Shown here piece by piece: positions 56,726 through 64,000 of a stretch of 64,000 bases of DNA. This DNA comes from Pseudomonas khorasanensis (GTDB lineage Bacteria > Pseudomonadota > Gammaproteobacteria > Pseudomonadales > Pseudomonadaceae): assembly GCF_014268505.2 (NCBI RefSeq), contig NZ_JABWQP020000002.1, forward strand, positions 124,001 through 188,000. Reading direction: 5' to 3'. The stretch's first letter is position 1. The number at the start of each line of letters is the position of its first letter. A model generated the notes under the pieces. It saw nothing but the letters and a program-made list of their open reading frames with translations. It ran no database searches and was not told where the DNA came from. Made by a program: the position numbers and the translations under genes.

Positions 56726-57577
56726 TCAAGAAGTTCTTGGTTTGCCGTCAATGGCCGGTTCTGCATCCTTTGTAGCAGGTGTCGCGCCGGTCAGGTGACG
56801 GGCGATAAGCCCGCGGTACCCGGCAGCGCCGAGGCAGGCACCGACAATCGGTGCAAAAATCGGAATCAGAAAATACGGAATCTCGCGGCCGCCAGTGAAG
56901 GAAATATCACCCCAACCTGTAAAGAAAGTCATCAGCTTAGGGCCGAAGTCGCGCGCCGGGTTCATCGCGAAACCGGTCAGCGGGCCCATGGAGCTGCCGA
57001 TGACGGCGATCAGCAAGCCGATCAGCAGCGGTGCCATCGGGCCTCTGGGCAGACCATTGTTGTCATCGGTCAGGGCCATGATCACGCCCATCAGGATCGC
57101 GGTGATGATCATCTCGACCAGGAAAGCCTGAGCCGTCGACAGCGCCGGGTTCGGGTAAGTCGAGAACACCGACGCCAGTTCAAGGCTGGCGGCCGAACCA
57201 CGAACCATCTGGTGGGTTTGTTCGAAATCGAAGAACAGGTTGCTGTACAGCGTGTACACCAGCAGTGCGCCGCAGAAGGCACCGGCGATCTGAGAAAGAA
57301 TGTAGAACGGCAATTTGCGCTTTTCGAAGTCGGCGAAAATGGCCAGTGCAATGCTCACCGCCGGATTCAGGTGCGCGCCGGAAACTCCGGCGGTCAGGTA
57401 GATCGCCATGCTCACGCCGACGCCCCAGATAATGCTGATTTCCCACAGGCCGAAGCTGGCGCCCGCGACCTTGAGCGCGGCGACACAACCGGTGCCGAAG
57501 AAAATCAGAAGGGCGGTGCCCAGAAACTCGGCCATGCATTGGCCGGACAGCGATGGTTGCGGTAAAGCAGTCGTCAT
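56726..57577 (-). CDS. glpF: Glycerol uptake facilitator (aquaglyceroporin)
   Basis: A 283-residue inner-membrane channel for glycerol diffusion. Both pore NPA motifs are intact (GAHLNPAVSIALAI and FAMNPARDFGPK), and there are six helices plus half-helices as in the MIP family, beginning CMAEFLGTALLIFFGTGCVA. It is the first gene of the glpFKR cluster, so it probably shares a message with glpK. A good sigma-70 promoter lies about 140 bp upstream. Confidence 0.96.
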   Translation of the reverse strand: MTTALPQPSLSGQCMAEFLGTALLIFFGTGCVAALKVAGASFGLWEISIIWGVGVSMAIYLTAGVSGAHLNPAVSIALAIFADFEKRKLPFYILSQIAGAFCGALLVYTLYSNLFFDFEQTHQMVRGSAASLELASVFSTYPNPALSTAQAFLVEMIITAILMGVIMALTDDNNGLPRGPMAPLLIGLLIAVIGSSMGPLTGFAMNPARDFGPKLMTFFTGWGDISFTGGREIPYFLIPIFAPIVGACLGAAGYRGLIARHLTGATPATKDAEPAIDGKPRTS

Positions 57578-57718
57578 TGAAAACCTCGGTTTTTGTTGTT
57601 GTCTGGCGCCATGCCCACAGGGCAGTGCGCGATCTTCACCGGGTTGGAATCCCCATTCGGCTCCCGGGTTACTGCTGATAGTGCGATGACCATGATTCTT
57701 ACATTATTCAGATTCGAA

Positions 57719-57747
57719 AAAATATAGACAAGAAACAAACCTGTCAA
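57719..57747 (-). promoter_or_regulatory. Sigma-70 promoter upstream of glpF
   Basis: On the minus strand a perfect -35 TTGACA (57742-57747) and a -10 TATTTT (57719-57724) stand 17 bp apart. The spacer and -10 are A/T-rich, with GTTT and TTCGAA half-site-like stretches overlapping, where GlpR could bind. The 347-bp spacer also carries a stem-loop at 57781 and no gene. Confidence 0.7.
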
Positions 57748-57780
57748 AGGTCGAAAGTGAACCGTCGGTCACAATAGAAC

Positions 57781-57822
57781 TATTCGCTGGGTGAATGATC
57801 AGCGCAGCGGATCAAGCGAATA
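57781..57822. repeat. Nested inverted repeat between glpF and ybaK
   Basis: Outer perfect 8-bp arms TATTCGCT (57781-57788) and AGCGAATA (57815-57822) enclose an inner TGATC/GATCA pair (57796-57800 and 57810-57814). The structure lies upstream of both the divergent glpF promoter and ybaK. Role unknown. Confidence 0.5.
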
Positions 57823-57924
57823 AGCCGCCGAGCCACGGGAACCGGGCTCGGGATAGAGCCTTTTGCCGGATGATGGCCTAGAATCGGCCGCAGATTTTTA
57901 GCACTCGTCGGACCCGGAGCTGCC

Positions 57925-58395
57925 ATGACCCCAGCGTTGGATTTGCTTAAAAAAGTTCGTGCCGAACATCGCGTGCACAGTTACGAACATGATCCAAAGG
58001 CCGCGTCCTACGGGTTGGAGGCGGCCGAGAAACTCGCGCTGGAGCCGGCGCAAGTATTCAAGACGCTGCTGGCCGCCAGCGAAAAAGGTGAATTGCTCGT
58101 GGCTGTGGTGCCGGTCGTCGGAAGTCTCGATCTCAAGGGGCTGGCGCACGCCGCCGGGGTGAAAAAGGCCGAGATGGCCGATCCGGCTGCCGCGCAACGT
58201 TCCACCGGTTACCTTTTAGGAGGCATCAGCCCCCTCGGGCAAAAGAAACGCCTGCGCACGTTCATCGACAATTCGGCCCAGTCGTTTGCGACTATTTACG
58301 TCAGTGCCGGTCGACGTGGTCTGGAAGTCGAACTGGCGCCGGCTGTGCTGGCAGAGCACACCCAGGCGACGTTCGCCGACATCGGCCGCGCTTAG
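57925..58395 (+). CDS. ybaK: Cys-tRNA(Pro)/Cys-tRNA(Cys) deacylase YbaK
   Basis: A 156-residue trans-editing enzyme that hydrolyses mischarged Cys-tRNA(Pro). The opening [20 protein letters not shown] and [20 protein letters not shown] carry the YbaK pattern, with the catalytic Lys in QVFKTLLA, and [20 protein letters not shown] is a family hallmark. Length is typical. It is divergent from glpF. Confidence 0.94.
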   Translation: MTPALDLLKKVRAEHRVHSYEHDPKAASYGLEAAEKLALEPAQVFKTLLAASEKGELLVAVVPVVGSLDLKGLAHAAGVKKAEMADPAAAQRSTGYLLGGISPLGQKKRLRTFIDNSAQSFATIYVSAGRRGLEVELAPAVLAEHTQATFADIGRA

Positions 58396-58493
58396 CATCA
58401 GTCTGGCTGTATGAAGAAAAAATACCGGTTTTGTCACTGGCGCCTATCCGGCCGGCCGTAGCATGCTCTGGCGACCAATTCAGGGAGAAGGTT

Positions 58494-59276
58494 ATGCAGC
58501 TTGCGTTTCATCAGGTCGATGCGTTCAGTGATCGACCGTTCAGTGGCAATCCGGCGATGGTGTATCGGCTCGATGCCTGGCTGAGCGATGAGTTGATGCA
58601 GAAGATCGCCGCCGAACACAACCTGGCGGAAACCGCGTTTCTGGTGCGTGAAGGGCAGGTCTGGCATATCCGCTGGTTTACGCCGACCACTGAAGTGCCG
58701 TTGTGCGGCCACGCGACGTTGGCCAGCGCATTTGTTCTGTTCGAAATCTATAAAGAAAGCACCGAGCGCATCGACTTCACGTGCAAGTCCGGCCCGCTGA
58801 GTGTCAGCCGTGAAGGCGATCGGTTGTGGCTGGATTTTCCGACGATCACCCCTTCGGAAATCGGCGTGACCCTGGATGTCGAGCGGGCGCTCGGCGTTGA
58901 GGCCGTTGACGTGCTGGGCTGCAACGAACTCTTCGTGGTGCTGGATTCGGAGCAGGCAGTGCTCGACTGCAAACCCGATATGATCGCACTGGCCAAACTG
59001 CCGTGGCTGGGCGCCATCGTCACCGCGCGCGGCAATCAGCATGACTTCGTTTCGCGCTATTTCGCCCCGGCGATTGGTATCAACGAAGACCCGGTCACCG
59101 GCTCTACGCACTGCAGCCTGATTCCGTATTGGGCCAAACGGTTAGGCAAATCAAGCCTGACGGCGTGCCAACGCTCGGCGCGGGGCGGGGAGCTGTTCTG
59201 TAGGCTTGAAGGTGAGCGGGTGAAGATTGGCGGCAATGTGACGCTGGTTGCCAGCGGCACCCTGATTTTAGGCTGA
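58494..59276 (+). CDS. PhzF family isomerase-like protein
   Basis: A 260-residue protein of the PhzF/YddE family, with a diaminopimelate-epimerase fold. The start MQLAFHQVDAFSDRPFSGNP is the family signature, the acid of the active site is in EHNLAETAFLV, and the C-terminal DPVTGSTHCSLIPYWA is present. True PhzF acts in phenazine synthesis; no phz genes are near, so the substrate here is unknown. GGGAGAAGG lies just before the ATG at 58494, which rules out longer frames. Confidence 0.93.
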   Translation: MQLAFHQVDAFSDRPFSGNPAMVYRLDAWLSDELMQKIAAEHNLAETAFLVREGQVWHIRWFTPTTEVPLCGHATLASAFVLFEIYKESTERIDFTCKSGPLSVSREGDRLWLDFPTITPSEIGVTLDVERALGVEAVDVLGCNELFVVLDSEQAVLDCKPDMIALAKLPWLGAIVTARGNQHDFVSRYFAPAIGINEDPVTGSTHCSLIPYWAKRLGKSSLTACQRSARGGELFCRLEGERVKIGGNVTLVASGTLILG

Positions 59277-59287
59277 CACAGAGCCAA

Positions 59288-59379
59288 CTGTGGGAGCGAG
59301 CCTGCTCGCGAAATGCGGTAGGTCGATCAGATTATCTGTGACTGATACACCGCTTTCGCGAGCAGGCTCGCTCCCACAT
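59288..59379. repeat. REP pair, TGTGGGAGCGAGCCTGCTCG family
   Basis: Inverted pair CTGTGGGAGCGAGCCTGCTC and GAGCAGGCTCGCTCCCACA, about 50 bp apart, between the convergent phzF-like and ABC ATPase genes. The arms are nearly identical to those at 45798. Confidence 0.88.
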
Positions 59380-59395
59380 TTTCATCCGGTACGGA

Positions 59396-60505
59396 TCAGA
59401 GGGCTGTGCTGAAACGCCGTACGCCGTTCTCGACCGCCGGAATCTGCGCAGCCGTGCTGCCGGAAGCCTGGAACAGCACCAGGTGATCAGCCGCTACCCG
59501 AATTCCCACCTCGGCACCGACCAGATGATCGGCGTGGCTCGGAAAAATCGATTCCAGCTGCGCACCGGTTGGCAGTTGCAGCCGATACAAGGTCGCCGCG
59601 CCCAGAAACGTCTTGCCGATAATCCGCGCCTTCAAGGCGCTGTCCGGCGCATAAACAATGTCGTCCGGACGCAGCAGTACATCCACCGCGCCGCCCATCG
59701 GCCAGGTGTAAGCGCGATTGCCGCGCAGTTCACCTAGTTCGGTCTGCACAGACTCCGGGCTGGCGAGCTGCCCGCGGATGAAATAGCCCTGACCGATGAA
59801 ACTGGCGACATAAGGCGTCGCCGGTTCGTGGTACAGGTTGTACGGCGTGTCCCACTGTTCCAGTCGGCCTTCCTTGAACACGCCGACGTGATCGCTCACG
59901 GCGAAGGCTTCTTCCTGATCGTGGGTCACCAGAATCGCGCTGGTGCCACGGGTCTTCAGAATGTCACGCACTTCATGGCTGAGCTTGCGACGCAACTCGC
60001 CATCGAGGTTGGAGAACGGCTCATCAAGCAGCAGCAATTGCGGCTCGGGCGCCAACGCGCGGGCGAGAGCGACGCGCTGTTGCTGACCGCCGGACAACTC
60101 GTGGGGGAAGCGCTTGCCGAGGTTTTTCAGGTTGACCAGTTCCAGCAGCTCCTCAACCACGCGCGCCTTGCTCGGGTGCTTGCGAATGCCGAAGGCGATG
60201 TTGTCCGCGACGCTCAGGTGTGGGAACAGCGCGTAATCCTGAAACACCATGCCGATCCGGCGCTTCTCCGGCGCCAGGGTGAAGCCGGCGCTGGAAAGCG
60301 TTTCGCCACCCAGGGTGATTTCTCCCTCATGCACCGGTTCGAAACCGGCGATGGCACGCAGCGTGGTGGTTTTGCCGCAGCCGGACGAGCCGAGCAGGCA
60401 GCCGATGTCTCCGGCGTTGAGGTGCAGATTGAGGTTCTGCACCACGCGTTGATCTTGATAGCCGCAAGCGAGGTTGCGCAGGTTCAGCAGTAATTCATGG
60501 CTCAT
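59396..60505 (-). CDS. ABC transporter ATP-binding protein (iron/polyamine CUT1-like)
   Basis: A 369-residue ATPase of the FbpC/PotA group. It has Walker [11 protein letters not shown]-loop [11 protein letters not shown], signature [15 protein letters not shown], Walker [13 protein letters not shown], and a C-terminal TOBE-like regulatory region ([20 protein letters not shown]). No permease or binding protein is nearby, so its partners are encoded elsewhere. Its start overlaps the argF stop (ATGA at 60502-60505), so it is co-transcribed with argF, an odd pairing that seems conserved in related pseudomonads. Substrate is unknown. Confidence 0.9.
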   Translation of the reverse strand: MSHELLLNLRNLACGYQDQRVVQNLNLHLNAGDIGCLLGSSGCGKTTTLRAIAGFEPVHEGEITLGGETLSSAGFTLAPEKRRIGMVFQDYALFPHLSVADNIAFGIRKHPSKARVVEELLELVNLKNLGKRFPHELSGGQQQRVALARALAPEPQLLLLDEPFSNLDGELRRKLSHEVRDILKTRGTSAILVTHDQEEAFAVSDHVGVFKEGRLEQWDTPYNLYHEPATPYVASFIGQGYFIRGQLASPESVQTELGELRGNRAYTWPMGGAVDVLLRPDDIVYAPDSALKARIIGKTFLGAATLYRLQLPTGAQLESIFPSHADHLVGAEVGIRVAADHLVLFQASGSTAAQIPAVENGVRRFSTAL

Positions 60506-61425
60506 GCGTGGTGATATGCCGGTTCGACGAGGAACTCGAGCAGGGCCTTCTGTGCGTGGAGACGGTTTTCTGCCTGATCCCAGGCGACGGAGCGCGGGTC
60601 ATCGAGCAGGTCGAGACTGATTTCTTCGCCACGGTGGGCTGGCAGGCAATGCATGAACAGCACGTCTTCGGCGGCGAGGTCGAGCAGGGCGCGGTTGACC
60701 TGAAACGGGGCGAACAGCTTGAGGCGCTTGGCAGTTTCCTCTTCCTGGCCCATCGATGTCCAGACGTCGGTGCTCACCAGATGCGCGCCGCGCACGGCGT
60801 CCTGCGGGTCGCGGACGATGGTCACGCGATCGCCAGCCCTGGCGACGAATTCAGGATTGGGCTCGTAACCATCCGGGCAGGCGATGCGCAACTGGAAGTC
60901 GAACTGGATCGCCGCTTCTATATAGCTGTTGCACATGTTGTTGCCGTCGCCGATCCAGGCCACGGTCTTGCCCTGGATCGAGCCCCGATGCTCAAGGAAA
61001 GTCTGCATGTCGGCAAGCAACTGGCATGGGTGCAAGTCGTCGGACAGGCCATTGATCACCGGCACGCGCGAGTTGGCGGCGAATTCGGTCAAGGTGCCGT
61101 GGGCGAAGGTGCGGATCATCACCGCATCGAGCATGCTCGACATGACGATGGCGCAGTCGCTGATCGGCTCGCCTCGGCCCAGTTGGGTGTCGCGCGGGGA
61201 CAGGAAAATCGCCTGGCCGCCGAGCTGGATCATGCCGGCTTCGAAGGAGATCCGGGTCCGGGTCGAGGATTTCTCGAAGATCATCCCCAGCACACGGTTT
61301 TTCAGAGGCTCGAACAGTACACCGCGGTTACGCAGGTCCTTGAGCTCAACGCCTCGACGGATCACGCTGACCAGCTCTTCGGGCGTGCAATCCATCAGGG
61401 AGAGAAAGTGCCTTGCGCTCATCAT
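60502..61425 (-). CDS. argF: Ornithine carbamoyltransferase (anabolic)
   Basis: A 307-residue enzyme making citrulline from ornithine and carbamoyl phosphate in arginine biosynthesis. The carbamoyl phosphate site [13 protein letters not shown], the HPCQ motif ([11 protein letters not shown]) and the ornithine-site [12 protein letters not shown] are all intact. The N-terminus ([20 protein letters not shown]) fits the anabolic ArgF rather than catabolic ArcB. Two ATGs (61425 and 61422) are possible; AAGG precedes them. It overlaps an ABC ATPase gene downstream. An ArgR-like half-site lies 123 bp upstream of the start. Confidence 0.96.
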   Translation of the reverse strand: MMSARHFLSLMDCTPEELVSVIRRGVELKDLRNRGVLFEPLKNRVLGMIFEKSSTRTRISFEAGMIQLGGQAIFLSPRDTQLGRGEPISDCAIVMSSMLDAVMIRTFAHGTLTEFAANSRVPVINGLSDDLHPCQLLADMQTFLEHRGSIQGKTVAWIGDGNNMCNSYIEAAIQFDFQLRIACPDGYEPNPEFVARAGDRVTIVRDPQDAVRGAHLVSTDVWTSMGQEEETAKRLKLFAPFQVNRALLDLAAEDVLFMHCLPAHRGEEISLDLLDDPRSVAWDQAENRLHAQKALLEFLVEPAYHHA

Positions 61426-61825
61426 TGACTACCTTTTGCTACAAACCGCAGATGCTCAAAGCCTTGTTTAACGGAACAACGGGCGAGACCTGCGGCGTAA
61501 GCCGCACGGGGCGACGAAATAGGGGGAGGCGCGATATTGACACTAAATGTCGCGTTTTTCCAATAGGCTACGGATTTTGCAATGTTCGCAGAGCGTGCCG
61601 CTGATGGCGGTCACGCATTTGAAGCTGGGTGCAGTACAGAAGCGAGCCTCTTTGTACACTGGCCCCGCCGGGCTTGGCAATGCGCCGCGACGGTGATGAT
61701 GTGGCTTCGGTCGGTTTGCGGCCATGGCGCCGCGCAATCGCTTGGTCGGATGTTCGGGCTGAAACATTTGCTAAAGCAAAGTGCTGAGTTATAAATAACC
61801 TTCGAGCGACGCAGGAAGCCTCCGC
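61426..61825. other. Divergent spacer between argF and the small conserved gene
   Basis: About 400 bp without a gene. It carries the argF promoter, the possible ArgR site at 61548 and the promoter of the plus-strand gene at 61826. Frames on both strands here lack ribosome binding sites and coding bias. Confidence 0.4.
61548..61563 (-). promoter_or_regulatory. Possible ArgR half-site upstream of argF
   Basis: TGTCGC-N8-AA, the half-site form described for Pseudomonas ArgR, preceded by a TTGACACTAAA stretch. It lies in the 400-bp spacer between argF and the gene at 61826. Argentine repression of argF by ArgR is established in P. aeruginosa; this particular site is inference. Confidence 0.4.
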
Positions 61826-62116
61826 ATGGAATCGAAAGAACAACTGTTAATGGAACTGCTGGGCCACACGGCTCGCTCTCTGACTCATCTCACCGCGTCG
61901 GTCACATCGATGTCGTTCGAGTTGTTGCGCAGCGAGGATGAAGTGGTGAAATCAGCCGGCCGCCACATGGTCGAGCGCATGGCGACCATCAGCGCCGGCC
62001 TCGACGAGCATTGGCGTTTGATCGGCGAGCTCACCGGCGTGCACGTCGCCCACGAGCAGATCGAAACCATTCAGGAGATCCAGTTGGCAGCACCGCCTCA
62101 GTTGCCGTCGAACTGA
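61826..62116 (+). CDS. Small conserved helical protein of unknown function
   Basis: A 96-residue protein, mostly helical (LLMELLGHTARSLTHLTASV; FELLRSEDEVVKSAGRHMVE), with no signal peptide or known motif. I do not recognise a family beyond having seen similar small proteins beside argF in pseudomonads. The ATG at 61826 is preceded by AGGAAG at a good distance. The molybdoenzyme gene follows after 134 bp on the same strand. Confidence 0.78.
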   Translation: MESKEQLLMELLGHTARSLTHLTASVTSMSFELLRSEDEVVKSAGRHMVERMATISAGLDEHWRLIGELTGVHVAHEQIETIQEIQLAAPPQLPSN

Positions 62117-62250
62117 GCGCTGCGGTTTATCGGCCGTCCTGATAGCCGTCGATTCACAAGACGAACGTCGCTGGCGCCTTGCCTGCGCACGGGCCATAGT
62201 TTTGTCTCCGCAGGCATGCGTGCCTGCCCAGAACAAGACAGAGACTGGCC

Positions 62251-64000
62251 ATGACCAAGACTCTCCACCACCGTGCGTGCCACCTGTGCGAAGCCATTTG
62301 CGGGCTGACCATCGAAACCACAGAAACCGATGGCAACATCGCGATCACCTCGATCAAGGGCGATGCCCTCGACACTTTCAGTCGTGGCCATATCTGCCCT
62401 AAAGCAGTGGCCCTGCAAGATATCCAAAATGACCCCGATCGTCTGCGTCAGCCGATGCGCCGGGTTGGCAGCCAATGGCTGCCAATCGAATGGGACGAAG
62501 CGTTTATCCTGGTGGCCGAGAAGCTGGCTGCCATCCAGGAGCGTCACGGGCAAAATGCGGTGGCGGTTTATCAGGGCAACCCGAGCGTGCACAACTACGG
62601 GTTGATGACCCACAGCAACTACTTCCTCGGGTTGTTGAAGACGCGCAATCGCTACTCGGCAACGTCGGTCGATCAACTGCCGCATCACCTCAGCAGCTAC
62701 CTGATGTACGGCCACGGCTTGCTGCTGCCGATCCCCGACATCGACCACACCGATTTCATGCTGATTCTGGGCGGCAATCCGCTGGCTTCAAACGGCAGCA
62801 TCATGACCGTCCCGGACGTTGAAAAGCGTCTGAAAGCGATTCAGGCACGCGGCGGCAAAGTGGTGGTGGTCGATCCACGGCGCAGCGAGACGGCGGCAAT
62901 CGCCGATCAGCACGTGTTCGTCCGCCCCGGTGGCGATGCGGCTTTGTTGTTCGGCATGCTCAATACACTGTTCAGCGAAGGCCTTACCCGCGACAGCCAC
63001 TTGCCGGTCGAGGGTCTGGACGACGTGCGCAGCGCCGTGGCGCCCTTTACTGCTGAAGCCATGAGCCCGCTGTGTGCCGTGCCTGCCGAGCAGATTCGCC
63101 AACTGGCCCGCGATTTCGCCGCTGCGCCGAGTGCCGTCTGCTACGGACGCATGGGCGTTTCGACCCAGGCCTTCGGCACTTTGTGCCACTGGGTCGTGCA
63201 GTTGATCAACCTGGTCACCGGTAACCTTGACCGGGTCGGCGGGGCATTGTGCACCGAGCCGGCGGTGGATCTGGTCGCCTCAACCTCGGGTGGGCATTTC
63301 AACAAGTGGCAGAGTCGGGTTTCCGGCCGGCCCGAGTACGGCGGCGAGTTACCGGTGTCGGCGCTGGCCGAAGAGATGCTCACCGAAGGCGAGGGGCAGA
63401 TCCGCGTGCTGGTTACCGTGGCGGGCAATCCAGTGCTGTCGACGCCCAACGGCCGGCAGCTGGAGCAGGCGCTGGATGGCCTCGACTTCATGGTCAGCAT
63501 CGACCTGTATATCAACGAAACCACGCGCTACGCCGACCTGATCCTGCCGTCGACCTCGGCGCTGGAGAACGATCACTACGACACCACCTTCAACCTGTTT
63601 GCAGTGCGTAATGTCACCCGTTTCAATCGCGCAATTCTTGCCAAGCCCGAGGGCGCGCTGCACGACTGGGAAATTTTCGTCGGGCTGGCCAAGGCGTTTG
63701 CCGAGAAAACCGGCAAGGAGCTGAAGCCGACCATGCCGCCTTCAAAAATGATCGACATGGGCCTGCGCATGGGAATGTACGGCGACGCCTCCGAGCAGAA
63801 GCTGTCGCTGGCAACGCTGTTCGATCATCCTCATGGCGTTGATCTGGGGGCGCTGAAACCGAATCTTGCGGCGCGTCTTAAAACGCCGAATCAGCGGATT
63901 CAGGCCGCACCGCCAGAGATTCTCGCCGACCTCGCACGCTTTGCCGCACTGAAGGCGCCGGGTGTCGATGAGTTGTTGATGATCGGCCGCCGCCATGTGC
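62251..64000 (+). CDS. Molybdopterin-dependent oxidoreductase (partial, 3' end outside window)
   Basis: First 583 residues of a DMSO-reductase-family enzyme; the frame is open to the right edge. The N-terminal [4Fe-4S] site is clear: CHLCEAIC then GHICPKA gives CxxC-x3-C...C. Next come molybdopterin-guanine-dinucleotide-binding regions (FMLILGGNPLASNGSIMTVP, VVVVDPRRSETAAIADQHVF, RPGGDAALLFGMLNTLF) and LVTVAGNPVLSTPNGRQLEQ. No Tat signal is visible, so it is probably cytoplasmic, like formate-dehydrogenase-like or assimilatory enzymes. The substrate is unknown. The start is the ATG at 62251. Confidence 0.93.
   Translation, partial: MTKTLHHRACHLCEAICGLTIETTETDGNIAITSIKGDALDTFSRGHICPKAVALQDIQNDPDRLRQPMRRVGSQWLPIEWDEAFILVAEKLAAIQERHGQNAVAVYQGNPSVHNYGLMTHSNYFLGLLKTRNRYSATSVDQLPHHLSSYLMYGHGLLLPIPDIDHTDFMLILGGNPLASNGSIMTVPDVEKRLKAIQARGGKVVVVDPRRSETAAIADQHVFVRPGGDAALLFGMLNTLFSEGLTRDSHLPVEGLDDVRSAVAPFTAEAMSPLCAVPAEQIRQLARDFAAAPSAVCYGRMGVSTQAFGTLCHWVVQLINLVTGNLDRVGGALCTEPAVDLVASTSGGHFNKWQSRVSGRPEYGGELPVSALAEEMLTEGEGQIRVLVTVAGNPVLSTPNGRQLEQALDGLDFMVSIDLYINETTRYADLILPSTSALENDHYDTTFNLFAVRNVTRFNRAILAKPEGALHDWEIFVGLAKAFAEKTGKELKPTMPPSKMIDMGLRMGMYGDASEQKLSLATLFDHPHGVDLGALKPNLAARLKTPNQRIQAAPPEILADLARFAALKAPGVDELLMIGRRHV

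Noticed and set aside
58494..59276. Phenazine biosynthesis gene phzF proper
   Set aside because: No other phz genes are nearby; the PhzF family is broad, so only the family is called.

Overview
The window is a high-G+C Pseudomonas chromosome segment, most likely from the P. fluorescens group. The evidence is gene content and order. A Lon-gcd-oprB block and an aauRS-aatPMQJ / glpDRKF / ybaK / argF block are arranged much as I recall them from P. putida and P. fluorescens. REP/BIME-type inverted repeats of several families sit between genes. I see no rRNA, tRNA, CRISPR array, prophage or insertion sequence. The two end genes (Lon at the left, a molybdopterin oxidoreductase at the right) are cut by the window edges.

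Layout. 1-9.4 kb: Lon-type protease, PQQ glucose dehydrogenase and the OprB sugar porin (periplasmic glucose oxidation and uptake), then a VF530-type small protein, a Pr6Pr membrane protein, and a siderophore-interacting reductase co-transcribed with its likely PadR repressor. 9.4-15.5 kb: an AT-rich leader and a five-gene CS1/alpha-type chaperone-usher fimbrial operon (pilin, usher, tip adhesin, chaperone, second pilin). 15.6-24 kb: a giant toxin/effector with a dermonecrotic-toxin-like N-terminus, leucine-rich repeats and a C-terminal NEL E3 ubiquitin ligase domain, and a divergent bifunctional penicillin-binding protein. 24.5-33.8 kb: mostly metabolism, namely an amino acid permease, an FMN glutamate-synthase-like protein, a LuxR regulator divergent from a nitrilase-family amidase and an APC permease, then Nudix, LysE, GNAT and MetR. 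33.9-39.2 kb: a second giant toxin-like protein of the same broad class without a NEL domain. 39.4-42.2 kb: an exported alpha/beta hydrolase and an overlapping pair of unrecognised lipoproteins.

42.2-49.4 kb holds the acidic amino acid system: glpM, the AauR/AauS two-component system and the AatJQMP ABC transporter. Upstream of aatJ is a clear sigma-54 promoter, and beyond it are two inverted repeats that fit the AauR box, so the sequence itself links regulator and target. 49.4-52.2 kb is an MFS exporter operon divergent from a LysR regulator. 52.3-57.6 kb is the glycerol regulon (glpF, glpK, glpR, glpD) with a GlpR-like operator before glpD and a sigma-70 promoter before glpF. 57.9-64 kb holds ybaK, a PhzF-family gene, argF overlapping an ABC ATPase gene, a small conserved protein, and the truncated molybdoenzyme.

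The parts most worth attention are the fimbriae and the two giant toxin-like genes, which suggest interaction with eukaryotic hosts, and the fully readable regulatory architecture of the aat operon.
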